From assembly GCA_002422545.1 (NCBI GenBank), contig DIWF01000036.1, positions 1-64,000 of the forward strand: 64,000 nt of DNA, written 5' to 3'. Shown here piece by piece: positions 16,285 to 25,500 of this stretch. The stretch's first letter is position 1. Each line of letters opens with the position of its first letter. The position numbers and the translations under genes are program-made. This stretch comes from Firmicutes bacterium UBA6113 (GTDB lineage Bacteria > Bacillota > Clostridia > Tissierellales > Sedimentibacteraceae). The notes under the pieces are model-generated. The model ran no database searches and had not been told where the DNA came from. It was given only the letters and a program-made list of their open reading frames with translations.

Positions 16285-18321
16285 CTATCTAAAATTTATA
16301 TTTTTTACAACATTAATACCCTTATCTGTCAGAGCCGTACCCTGTCTTCCTCTGCTCTTTGTTATATAGCCTTGATTTTCAAGATAGCACAGCCTTGTTC
16401 TTACCTGCGAGCTCGTAAGATTATAGCCGCATTCCTTTAAATCAATGGATATTTTTTCTCTTCCAGCAGCAATATTTTGAATTTGCATATTGTAGATGCA
16501 ATTTAAAATTTTAATGCTTTCACTGCTTAAACTGCACTGCTCTTCGTTTTTCTCGCAATATACTGAAGTAACTTTAATTGTTTCCTCAAAAAATTTTCTA
16601 TCAGGAAGGTCTGACATTTCAAGAACATTTCCCATTCTGACAGCAATCATGTACTTGATTGTACTTTCAAGTTCTCTTACATTTCCAAACCACTTGTACT
16701 TCATGAATTCATCTGTAACTTTTTTTGATATTTTTATGTCTGCAGCCGTTTCCATTTTGATGAAATATGAAACTAGACCATTTATGTCGCAAAGTCTTTC
16801 TCTAAGGGGAGGAAGGTACAAATACCCTATTTTCAGCCGGTAATATAAATCTGCCCTGAACTCTTTTTCTAAAACCATGTTTCTCAGATTTTTGTTTGTG
16901 GCAGCAATTATTCTTGCATCAACCTTTCGTATGGATGTTCCTCCAATAGGCATTATTTCCTTTTCCTGAAGAACTCTCAAAAGTTTTGTCTGAACCTTGG
17001 GCGACACATCTCCAATTTCGTCAAGAAAAATAGTACCTCCGTCGGCAAGTTCAAAAAGACCAATTTTTCCTCCTTTTTTAGCTCCGGTGAATGACCCTTC
17101 CTCATAACCGAAAAGTTCACTTTCTATAAGTTCATCAGGCAAAGCGCTGCAGTTTATTGCAAGGTAGGGTCCGTTTTTTCTCTTGGAGTTTTTATGTATG
17201 GCACTTGCAAAAAGTTCCTTGCCTGTGCCGCTTTCGCCTTCAATCAATACCGACAAATCCGACCTTGACAGTTTCAATGCTGTTTGTTTAGTTTCAGCAA
17301 TTAATTTGCCGTTACCTATTATATTTTCAAAATCATACTTTGCTACATGCCCCTTCAACAAAAGGTTCTGATTATGATTTTTACCACTTTTTTCTTTTTC
17401 ATCCCTATCAGTTGTAACCACAATATCCTTGCCGTTTGGCGCAATGAATTTTGAAACCTTGGTGGTTACACCCATTATGTTTATTTTTTTGTTTTCAAAT
17501 GTTTCGGAGCTCAGAAAATACGGATACAAATCCCTGTCAATAATATTTCTTATGTTTTTATTTATCAGTTCCTTATTTGCCGAAAAAATCATCTTCATTT
17601 TTTCGTTGGAATATTTAATAAAGCCGTCCTCATCATAAATAAGAATTCCGTTGACAAGATTGTGGATGATATTGTTCAGGTATCCGTTCAATGCATTGAC
17701 ATTGTTGTTTATGGCAGACACGCGCTTTGAAACATTTATTATTTTTTTCATATATTTTTTAGTAATGAATGTGGCATCTTTATGGTCAAGATTTATCTTA
17801 TCCATGATTACATACATAGAATTTATGTTAATTATTCTTGGTCCTAAGTCAATAATTTTTGTGACACAGCCTGGAACCTTGTCAGGTTCTCCGGGGGTGA
17901 TGGCTGTTTTTAATTTCTTGTAGTTCCCTATGCCGGGATAGTATGGATAATACTTAATGTGGCTAAGCCCCAGCTCGATTAAATCATTGATAGAGCTATA
18001 TGCTGTTTCTTTTTCATCGTTGACCAGAAGCACTTCTTCGTTTACAGGGATATTTGCAACCTGGTCAATAAAGTCAAAGTTGATGCTTCTTTCGCACACA
18101 ACAATATCGCTGCATTCAACTGCAATTTTCATCTCTTCAAGCTCGTCCTTCATTTCCTGGCTTGAAAATATAAGCAAATCACATTTAATGTTTGGTTGTA
18201 TTCCTTCCTCCTGTGAATATGCTTCAATGAAAAACTCATCCAGAATAAATTCCTTAAGCTGCCCAAGAAGAAAATTCTTAGTATTTACAGAACCTGCAAT
18301 CAATACAATTTTCTTTGACAT
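16285..18321 (-). CDS. Sigma-54-dependent activator with C-terminal winged-helix-like domain
   Basis: Bacterial enhancer-binding protein of 678 residues. The central AAA+ domain is complete: Walker A GESGTGKE, the sigma-54 contact loop GSFTGA, Walker [12 protein letters not shown] and the arginine-finger segment FRADLYYRL, then LPPLRER. A PAS-like segment near residues 215-310 and a receiver- or PrpR-like N-terminus precede it. The C-terminus lacks the usual Fis-type helix-turn-helix and instead shows a winged-helix-like stretch (SSQVRTRLCYLENQGYITKSRGRQGTALTDKG). It follows iadA on the same strand and is the likely activator of the -24/-12 promoter upstream of yfcC. Confidence 0.88.
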   Translation of the reverse strand: MSKKIVLIAGSVNTKNFLLGQLKEFILDEFFIEAYSQEEGIQPNIKCDLLIFSSQEMKDELEEMKIAVECSDIVVCERSINFDFIDQVANIPVNEEVLLVNDEKETAYSSINDLIELGLSHIKYYPYYPGIGNYKKLKTAITPGEPDKVPGCVTKIIDLGPRIININSMYVIMDKINLDHKDATFITKKYMKKIINVSKRVSAINNNVNALNGYLNNIIHNLVNGILIYDEDGFIKYSNEKMKMIFSANKELINKNIRNIIDRDLYPYFLSSETFENKKINIMGVTTKVSKFIAPNGKDIVVTTDRDEKEKSGKNHNQNLLLKGHVAKYDFENIIGNGKLIAETKQTALKLSRSDLSVLIEGESGTGKELFASAIHKNSKRKNGPYLAINCSALPDELIESELFGYEEGSFTGAKKGGKIGLFELADGGTIFLDEIGDVSPKVQTKLLRVLQEKEIMPIGGTSIRKVDARIIAATNKNLRNMVLEKEFRADLYYRLKIGYLYLPPLRERLCDINGLVSYFIKMETAADIKISKKVTDEFMKYKWFGNVRELESTIKYMIAVRMGNVLEMSDLPDRKFFEETIKVTSVYCEKNEEQCSLSSESIKILNCIYNMQIQNIAAGREKISIDLKECGYNLTSSQVRTRLCYLENQGYITKSRGRQGTALTDKGINVVKNINFR

Positions 18322-18380
18322 TTAATCACCCCTGCACTATTATTATTTCAATTATAACATTTTTCCATAGCCCTATCTAC

Positions 18381-18410
18381 AAAAAATCCTGAGGTTTCCC
18401 TCAGGATTAT
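18381..18410. terminator. Terminator after iadA
   Basis: AATCCTGAGG (18385-18394) and CCTCAGGATT (18399-18408) form a perfect 10-bp stem with a four-base loop. A U run follows on the minus strand (A run at 18381-18386), and the plus strand also has a T run, so it may work both ways. It separates iadA from the activator gene. Confidence 0.88.
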
Positions 18411-18411
18411 C

Positions 18412-19599
18412 TTATTTTTTTTCTTCAAAAACACCGTATACAACAGCTTTTTTATTTTCAACCATCACTTTACCCTTGGCTACTACAGTGTCAATGTCCA
18501 GATTTTCATCCAAAATCAACAGATCCGCATCCATTTCTGCTTCAATTCTGCCCTTTGTCTTAAGCTTAAGTATTCTTGCAGGATTTGAAGTGACTGCCCT
18601 CAATGCAATTTCAAGAGGTATGTTTTCACGATAGACGCATTCTTTTATTGCCTTAATCAAACATGTTGATTTACCTATACCTATACCCACGTATTCTTTC
18701 TTCTTGTTAAAAATAGGCATGCTTCCCTGTCCGTCAGATGAAAGGGTGAAATTGTCCTGGTTCACACCTTCTTCAATAAGACGCTTAAGGCCTTTGCTAA
18801 ACCTTACCTCGCCGTCTGTTTCTTCCCAGAAATCAGGATCATCGCTTCCGGTAAAATCCACATATCCACCTTCTTTTGCATAAAGAACGCATTCTTCAAA
18901 AAGTTCAGGGCTCCTATTAATGTGCGTAGGCAAAAACTGTGTAATTGGTATTTCAGTTTCTCTTACAGCCCTTTTAATGTAGTCGATTTTTCTTTGACCG
19001 TCTCCTAAATGTATGTCAACTATCCCTGATTTTCCCGACAGCATCCCGCCTACTCTGGCATCCGACACGCATCTTACAAATTCTTCAAAAGACGGCTGAG
19101 ATGAACGATGATCCGATATGGCTATTTCTCCAACACCGATGATTTTATCAACAACCATAATGTCTTTCATTACTTCGCCTGTTATGGTTTTCACCGGAAC
19201 TCTGTAGGAACCTGTGTATATGTACGTTGTAATTCCTTCTTCATCTAAACCTCTTGCCTTTGCCAGAAGAGAAACCATATCCCGCGCCACACCGTCAGTG
19301 CCAAGACATCCCACTACAGTTGTAACTCCTGCAGTTGTAAGGCTTGTAAGTGTAGCCTCTGGTGTTCTGGTGGAAAATCCGCCTTCTCCTCCTCCTCCAA
19401 GAATATGAACATGAGAATCTACAAATCCAGGAACCAATTTTTTGCCTTTGGCATCAATTTCCAAGACATTAACAAATCCGTTCATTTCAACACTGATATT
19501 GTCAGCTATGGAGGCTATTTTACCATCTACCAAAAGAACATCCTTAATGCCAGCATGTTCTGGTTTGTAAACATCTGCATTTCTAATTATTGTAATCAT
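18412..19599 (-). CDS. iadA: Isoaspartyl dipeptidase (IadA-type amidohydrolase)
   Basis: Predicted to hydrolyse beta-aspartyl dipeptides, releasing Asp and another amino acid. The 395-residue TIM-barrel amidohydrolase has the metal residues His 63 and His 65 (VDSHVH), His 197 (DIHLGD), His 226 (LPTHINRS) and Asp 289 (SSDGQGSMP). At the position of the bridging carboxylated lysine of E. coli IadA, judged from the conserved spacing, this protein has Glu 158 (GVGEIAISDHRSS). The SDHRS word is diagnostic of the family. It lies 27 bases downstream of yfcC in a sigma-54-controlled unit. A related amidohydrolase with another substrate is possible because of the Lys-to-Glu change. Confidence 0.88.
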   Translation of the reverse strand: MITIIRNADVYKPEHAGIKDVLLVDGKIASIADNISVEMNGFVNVLEIDAKGKKLVPGFVDSHVHILGGGGEGGFSTRTPEATLTSLTTAGVTTVVGCLGTDGVARDMVSLLAKARGLDEEGITTYIYTGSYRVPVKTITGEVMKDIMVVDKIIGVGEIAISDHRSSQPSFEEFVRCVSDARVGGMLSGKSGIVDIHLGDGQRKIDYIKRAVRETEIPITQFLPTHINRSPELFEECVLYAKEGGYVDFTGSDDPDFWEETDGEVRFSKGLKRLIEEGVNQDNFTLSSDGQGSMPIFNKKKEYVGIGIGKSTCLIKAIKECVYRENIPLEIALRAVTSNPARILKLKTKGRIEAEMDADLLILDENLDIDTVVAKGKVMVENKKAVVYGVFEEKK

Positions 19600-19626
19600 G
19601 CTACTTCCTTTCCTAGCTTGTAAATT

Positions 19627-21372
19627 TTATTGGAGTCCGATTGCTACTGCTATAACTATTATAATTGAACCTATCAGGAAGAAGAATCCCTGCATCTTGA
19701 TTTGATATTTTGCCCACTTTGTCCAGTCTATTCTTGCAACTCCAAGCACCCCTATCAAGCTTGCTGAAACTGGAGTGAAAGCATCTACAAATCCTGCTCC
19801 AAGCTGATAAGCAAGGACTGCAATTTGTCTTGATACTCCAACGATATCAGAAAGAGGCGCCATTATAGGCATTGTCAATGCAGCCTGGCCTGAGTTACTT
19901 GTTACAACAAGGTTGAACAAGCTCTGGAACAGATACATGCTCCATGCTGCAACAGTTGCAGGAACTCCATTCAATGCATTTCCGATGCTGTAAAGCACAG
20001 TATTAAGGGTTGAAGCAACATTTGCATCAGATCCTCCTAGAACAAGAAGAATACCTTTTGCCATACCGACAACAATAGCTGTTCCTGCGAGGTCTGATAC
20101 TCCTCCCTGGAAGGAAGATGCCATGTCGTTTACAGTCATTCCGTTCAGCTTAAACACAACAGCAATAATTCCGGCAACAAAGCCCATTACAAAGAACTGT
20201 GATGCAATTTCAGGGATATAGTAAGCCTTCTTTGTAACTCCCCAAATAATCCACACAAGCACTGCAAGCATTTCCAGCAATATGAGCTTATGTCCAATTG
20301 TAAATTTCATCTCTTCTTCTGTTGTATTTTCAATTCTGTTTCTAAAGTGTTCATCAGTATCATATACTGCTGAAAGTTCCGGTTTTTTTCTTATTTTTTC
20401 TGCATATAACATCATATATGCTGCCGATAATCCCGTGACAACAAACCACATTGCAAGTCTGAACGACGCAGCGGATAAAACCGGTATTCCTGCAATTCCC
20501 TGAGCTATTGCAACACTGAATGGACTCATCCATGATGCAGCATTTCCTACCTGCGATGCCACATATGTTACTGTTACTGCAACTATGGAGTCATATCCAA
20601 GAGCTATAACAAATGGAACCATTATCATTGCAAATGGAATAACTTCCTCAGACATTCCAAATGTAGCTCCTCCAAGAGAAAATATAAAGAACAACAGAGG
20701 CAGAGCTAATCTTTCAAGTCCCTTCGATTTCTTGATGAACGCATAAATGCCTGCATCAATTGCCCCGGTCTTCATGATTATTCCAAAAGATCCGCCAACA
20801 ACTAAAATTAATGCAACTATGCCAACTGCTGAACCATACTTGCTTCCTGTAACAAGACCTTCAAAAATATAATTCATGAATCCGAATCCGCTGTAATCAT
20901 CTGTTCCCCACACATTGGCAGTCTTATGGAGTTTTTTGCTTGTGTCGTAAATTGATTCTCCATACTTACCGTACAGAACATCATCTGTCAACCCCAGTTC
21001 ATCAAGCTGAGATTGATCCCATGTTGATGGGTCTGTTTCAACAAATTCCTTCAGAGCTTCCGGGTCTGCTCCCAATTCCTGAAGTTCTGCCTCATCCTCT
21101 GACAGTTTTTCAAGTTCCTGTACAAGGAAGTCAGTATTTAAATTATAGCTGTACCTGAATGTCTCAGCCATCAACACTGTCCTTGTTTTAACATCGCCGT
21201 TTGAATCTGTGTACTCAATATCGTGGGTGCTAAATTTTCCTGCAGGCACGATAAATGTCAGTAACCAGCAAAGAAGCACTACTACAAATATAATTGCGTA
21301 TGTGTGGGGCGTGCGCATCTTTGTAAAATCTTTTTTCATTTTTTCATTGTTATCCGTTTTCTTTATTGACAT
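19627..21372 (-). CDS. YfcC-family membrane carrier (amino acid/peptide transport)
   Basis: Integral membrane protein of 581 residues with about 12 helices, of the YfcC/DcuC-like group, whose members are annotated as basic amino acid or C4-dicarboxylate antiporters. After a short cytoplasmic tail, MRTPHTYAIIFVVVLLCWLLTFIVPAG is the first helix. A long acidic loop (about residues 75-145) follows, and SGQAALTMPIMAPLSDIVG is a typical late re-entrant motif. The ATG at 21372 with GGAGG five bases upstream is preferred over the open frame to 21384. A -24/-12 promoter lies 33 bases upstream. Next to iadA, it may import isoaspartyl peptides or exchange their products. Confidence 0.85.
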   Translation of the reverse strand: MSIKKTDNNEKMKKDFTKMRTPHTYAIIFVVVLLCWLLTFIVPAGKFSTHDIEYTDSNGDVKTRTVLMAETFRYSYNLNTDFLVQELEKLSEDEAELQELGADPEALKEFVETDPSTWDQSQLDELGLTDDVLYGKYGESIYDTSKKLHKTANVWGTDDYSGFGFMNYIFEGLVTGSKYGSAVGIVALILVVGGSFGIIMKTGAIDAGIYAFIKKSKGLERLALPLLFFIFSLGGATFGMSEEVIPFAMIMVPFVIALGYDSIVAVTVTYVASQVGNAASWMSPFSVAIAQGIAGIPVLSAASFRLAMWFVVTGLSAAYMMLYAEKIRKKPELSAVYDTDEHFRNRIENTTEEEMKFTIGHKLILLEMLAVLVWIIWGVTKKAYYIPEIASQFFVMGFVAGIIAVVFKLNGMTVNDMASSFQGGVSDLAGTAIVVGMAKGILLVLGGSDANVASTLNTVLYSIGNALNGVPATVAAWSMYLFQSLFNLVVTSNSGQAALTMPIMAPLSDIVGVSRQIAVLAYQLGAGFVDAFTPVSASLIGVLGVARIDWTKWAKYQIKMQGFFFLIGSIIIVIAVAIGLQ

Positions 21373-21404
21373 ATATACCTCCAATAATATATTTACATAT
21401 ATGA

Positions 21405-21421
21405 ATGCAATATGTATGCCA
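21405..21421 (-). promoter_or_regulatory. Sigma-54 promoter of yfcC-iadA
   Basis: On the minus strand TTGGCATACATATTGCAT matches the -24 (TGGCA) and -12 (TTGC) elements with the required spacing. The predicted transcript start lies about 20 bases before the yfcC ATG. A sigma-54 activator gene follows two genes downstream. Confidence 0.8.
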
Positions 21422-21468
21422 ATTTAAGAATATTCATTTTCCAACACTTTGTCTTTCTATTTTATTAT

Positions 21469-21508
21469 TTGGCTGTTTATTGGATACCATTTGGTTTAAA
21501 ACAGCCAA
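21469..21508. promoter_or_regulatory. Large dyad upstream of the yfcC promoter (possible activator site)
   Basis: TTGGCTGTTTA (21469-21479) and TAAAACAGCCAA (21497-21508) are inverted repeats, with TTGG/CCA-TTTGG words inside. It sits about 50-85 bases upstream of the -24 element, a normal distance for a sigma-54 activator site. It could alternatively be the terminator of the upstream hydrolase gene, though no U run follows on the minus strand. Confidence 0.5.
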
Positions 21509-21524
21509 TTAAACCACAATAATT

Positions 21525-22358
21525 TTACTTATTTGTTTTTTTGTTCAGTTCATAAACATCAGTTCTTCTGTGCTTAAGAAGCGGAAGTTCATTTCTAACC
21601 TTTTTCACATAATCCACATCTATTTCCTGTATTACATATCCTTCCTTTTCATCCAATCGGCATACCACATTTCCCCAAGGAGATGCAACAATTGAATTGC
21701 CGTATGAATGGTAAGATGCTTCCATGTCTCTGGCCGGAGACACTCCGATGGTGTAAACTTGATTATCCAGAGCTCTTGCCCTGAAATGAAGCTCCCAGTG
21801 GGCAGGGCCTGTGGTCATATTGAATGCTCCTGGTATTATTATTGCTTCTGCTCCATCCATTGCCATCAGCCTGCTTAATTCAGGAAACCTTATGTCGTAG
21901 CATACAGCAAGGCCTATTTTGCAGAATTCAGTTTCAAACACAGTCACTTCCTGGCCTGGTGAAAGTGTGTCTGATTCCTTGAAGCGCTGCCCGCCTTCAA
22001 TATCTATGTCAAAAAGATGCATCTTTCTGTGTTTAGCTATTTTTTCACCGCTTCTGTCAAACACATAGGATGTGTTATAAATTTTGTCGCTTACAAGCTC
22101 AGGCATTGTTCCTGCAACCACATAAATTCCATATTCCCTTGCAACATTGCTCATTGCTCTGAAGGCAGGTCCGCCTTCTTCTTCGCCGTACTCCCTGAAG
22201 CACGAGTTGTCGTAAGGGCAGATGAACATTTCCGGAAACACTGCAATGTCTGCTCCTTCCTTTGAAACCTTCTCAATGAGTTTAACTGCGTTTTCTATAT
22301 TTTTTTCCTTGTTGCTGTAGACATGAGTCTGCAGCAGAGCTGCCTTAAATTTTACCAT
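21525..22358 (-). CDS. Carbon-nitrogen hydrolase (nitrilase superfamily, omega-amidase-like)
   Basis: Cytoplasmic amidohydrolase of 277 residues. The Glu-Lys-Cys triad is visible: Glu in VFPEMFICPY (about 43), Lys in KHRKMHLFD (about 112) and Cys in GLAVCYDIRFPELSR (about 147). Overall it resembles the Nit2/omega-amidase branch, which deaminates 2-oxosuccinamate and 2-oxoglutaramate. The frame is open to 22385; the ATG at 22358 is chosen because GGGAGG lies six bases upstream. It is upstream of yfcC on the same strand but separated by a dyad and a sigma-54 promoter, so it may be transcribed separately. An asparagine/isoaspartate connection with iadA is plausible but unproven. Confidence 0.87.
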   Translation of the reverse strand: MVKFKAALLQTHVYSNKEKNIENAVKLIEKVSKEGADIAVFPEMFICPYDNSCFREYGEEEGGPAFRAMSNVAREYGIYVVAGTMPELVSDKIYNTSYVFDRSGEKIAKHRKMHLFDIDIEGGQRFKESDTLSPGQEVTVFETEFCKIGLAVCYDIRFPELSRLMAMDGAEAIIIPGAFNMTTGPAHWELHFRARALDNQVYTIGVSPARDMEASYHSYGNSIVASPWGNVVCRLDEKEGYVIQEIDVDYVKKVRNELPLLKHRRTDVYELNKKTNK

Positions 22359-22440
22359 ATTAAACCTCCCTGATGATTTAATCAATTATAAAATAATTAT
22401 TGCTGTCTGGCAACAAAAGGATTTCCCCAAAATAAAATCA

Positions 22441-22467
22441 GGGGACGGATCTTTTTAATCCATCCCC
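22441..22467 (-). terminator. Terminator after pyruvate carboxylase
   Basis: On the minus strand GGGGA-GGAT...ATCC-TCCCC forms a stem with one mismatch, followed by a T-rich tract (TGATTTTATTTT). A more distant CGTCCCC at about 22502-22508 can also pair with GGGGACG. Confidence 0.6.
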
Positions 22468-22533
22468 TTATAGGCAGTATTTCATTATTAAACTGAAAGG
22501 TACGTCCCCGAATTTCCCCGGATTTAGGAGGTT

Positions 22534-25500
22534 TTATTCCAGTTCTGCTATTAATTCTCCAGCCACAACTCTCTGGCCTTCTTTTACATGAATTTTGTTC
22601 ACTGTTCCTGCCAGAGGTGCAATTACATTTGTTTCCATCTTCATTGCTTCAAGCACTGCAATAGGCTGGCCTGCTTCAACCTTATCTCCTTCTTTAACAA
22701 GGATTTTGTAAACATTGCCCGGTATGTTGGCTCCTATTTCATACTGGTTACCTGTGTCAGCCATAACTTTTTCAATTGATGCATTTTTTGCAATTATTGC
22801 ATTTTTGTCTTTTATTGTGACAACTCTTCTGTTTCCGTTAACTTCAAATGCAAGGTCTTTTGTTCCGTCATCATTGGATTTGATTTCAACAAGCTTGATA
22901 CTCAGCTTCTTGCCTTCGGCAATTTTAACTCCACATGTTTCGCCTTCTTCAAGTCCGTGGAAAAATATGTCGCTTCCCATCATTCTTAAGTTTCCTTCTT
23001 CAGCAAGGTTTTTTTGATATTCTTCAAAAACCTTCGGATACAGTGCATAGCTCAATGCTTCCTTGTCTGTTCCTTCAAGGCTGTATTTTTCCCTTAGCAT
23101 TTTCTTGATTGCATCGAAATCTTCATCAGGAAGAAGTTCACCAGGTCTGCATTTGATAGGTTCTTTGCCTTTGAGAACAAGTCTGCTCAGCCCTTCAGGG
23201 AAACCTCCTTCAGGCTGTCCCATCATTCCTTCAAAGTAAGACACTATTGAATCCGGGAAGTCCATGTCCTTAGCCTTGTCGTATATGTTCTCATCGTTCA
23301 GGTCATTTTGAACCATGAATATTGCCATGTCACCAACAGCTTTTGATGAAGGAGTTACTTTTACAATGTCTCCAAGCATTTCATTTACTGTCTTGAACAT
23401 TTCTTTCACTTCTTCAAATCTGTGTCCAAGACCAAAACTTTCAACCTGAGGCTTAAGGTTTGAATACTGGCCTCCAGGTATTTCATATTTATAAATTTCT
23501 GCTGTTCCTGTTTTTAGCCCAGATTCAAATTTGTTGTAGACAGGTCTTACAGCTTCCCAATAGTCAGAAATTTTCTGCATGTGGTCAAGGTTGAGCATTG
23601 TGTCTCTTTCAGTGTTGTTAAGAGCTGCAATTACAGAGTTTAACGGAGGCTGGCTTGTAAGTCCCGCCATTGAGTTAAATGCAGTGTCAACAATATCTAC
23701 TCCTGCATTTGCTGCCGAGTAAACAGTCACCACGCCGTTTCCACTTGTGTCATGTGTGTGAAGGTGAACAGGTATTAAAAGTTCACTTTTGAGGGCACGT
23801 ATGAGCTTGTCGGCAGCCATCGGTTTAAGAAGTGCTGACATGTCTTTTATTGCAAGTATGTGAGCTCCTCTTTTTTCAAGCTTTCTGGCAAGGTCAACAT
23901 AATACTTAAGTGTGTATTTGTCTCTTGTTTCATCCAGAATGTCTCCTGTGTAACAAATGCTTGCTTCTACAATTTTGTTTTGATTCAATACTTCCTCTAT
24001 GGCAACTTCCATTCCTTCAACCCAGTTGAGGGAGTCAAATATTCTGTACACATCTATGCCTGCTTTGGAAGAAGCCTTAACAAATTCTCTTATGACATTG
24101 TCCGGATAATTCTTGTAACCTACTGCATTTGCTCCTCTAAGAAGCATCTGGAACAATATGTTAGGCATTTTTTCTCTGAGTGTCTTAAGTCTTTCCCACG
24201 GATCTTCCTTGAGGAATCTGTATGCAACGTCAAATGTCGCTCCCCCCCACATTTCCACGGAGAACAAGTCATTTGCCATATGTGTCATGGCAGGAGCTAT
24301 TTTTTCCATATCCACAGTTCTTACACGGGTAGCCATAAGCGACTGGTGGGCATCACGCATGGTTGTGTCTGTAAGAAGAAGTTTTTTCTGTTTTAATACC
24401 CAGTCAGATACTTCCTTAGGTCCTTTTTCATCAAGCAGCTGCTTTAATCCAGGCTTAAATTCTGCACCTGCGAATTTAGGTGCACGAGGCACGTCAAACT
24501 GTGGCTTAATGCCCTTAGTTTCATTGACTACAATGTTTCCTATGTAGTTTAAAACCTTAAGCTCCTTGTCTTCTCCTCCTCTTACATTTAAAAGAGATGG
24601 ATTTTCAGCTATGAAACCTGTGTCACAGTTTCCGTTTTTAAATGTTTCATGGTTTAAAACGTTCAGCAAAAAGCCTATGTTTGTTTTTACTCCGCCGATT
24701 TTTAGTTCCTTCAGCGCTCTTGCATTTTTGCTGATGGCATCGCTGAATGTTCTCGAATGAGAAATAATCTTCACAAGCAGACTGTCATAGTATGGGCTTA
24801 TCTCAGCTCCTGTAAATCCGTTTCCTCCGTCAAGCCTTATTCCAAATCCAGAACCTGTTCTGTACATGTCGATTTTTCCTGTATCAGGAGCAAAGTTGTT
24901 TGCAGGGTCTTCAGTTGTAACTCTGCACTGAATTGCAAAACCTCTTTTTTCGATTGATTCCTGTCCTTTTATGTTTACTTCCTCGGAATCAAGCCTGTAG
25001 CCCTGTGCTATGAGTATCTGAGACTGTACAAGATCTATGCCTGTTATCATTTCTGTAACTGTATGTTCAACCTGAATTCTTGGGTTCATTTCTATGAAAT
25101 AGTGTCTTCCTGATTTGTCAACCAAAAATTCCAGTGTTCCTGCACTTCTGTAATTTACTGCCTTTGCAAGCTTTATTGCATCGCTGCATATGGCTTGTCT
25201 TTGTTCTTCGGTGATGCTTATGGCAGGAGTGAATTCTACAACCTTCTGGTGTCTTCTTTGAATAGAGCAGTCTCTTTCAAAAAGGTGCACTATGTTTCCA
25301 TAGTTGTCTCCAAGCACCTGTACCTCAATGTGCTTTGGTTTATCCAGATATTTTTCAATAAATATGTCATCTATGCCGAATGCTTTTTTAGCTTCGCTTT
25401 GGGCGCTTTTAAATTCTCTCAGTAAGTCTTCTTCACGCCATGCAATACGCATGCCTCTTCCGCCGCCGCCTGCTGAAGCCTTTAAAATTACAGGATATCC

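Noticed and set aside
16285..18321. Inactive AAA+ domain in this activator, as in R1
   Set aside because: GSFTGA, FLDEIGD and FRADLYYRL are all present, so it should be a working activator.
22441..22510. A third copy of the REP-like element
   Set aside because: It shares only GGGGACGG-type words; block order and flanks do not match the two real copies, and it is explained as a terminator.
23860..24547. Long plus-strand open frames within the pyruvate carboxylase gene (and similar ones opposite acoC, lpdA, pcrA)
   Set aside because: They are antisense shadows of highly conserved minus-strand genes, without ribosome sites or recognisable domains.
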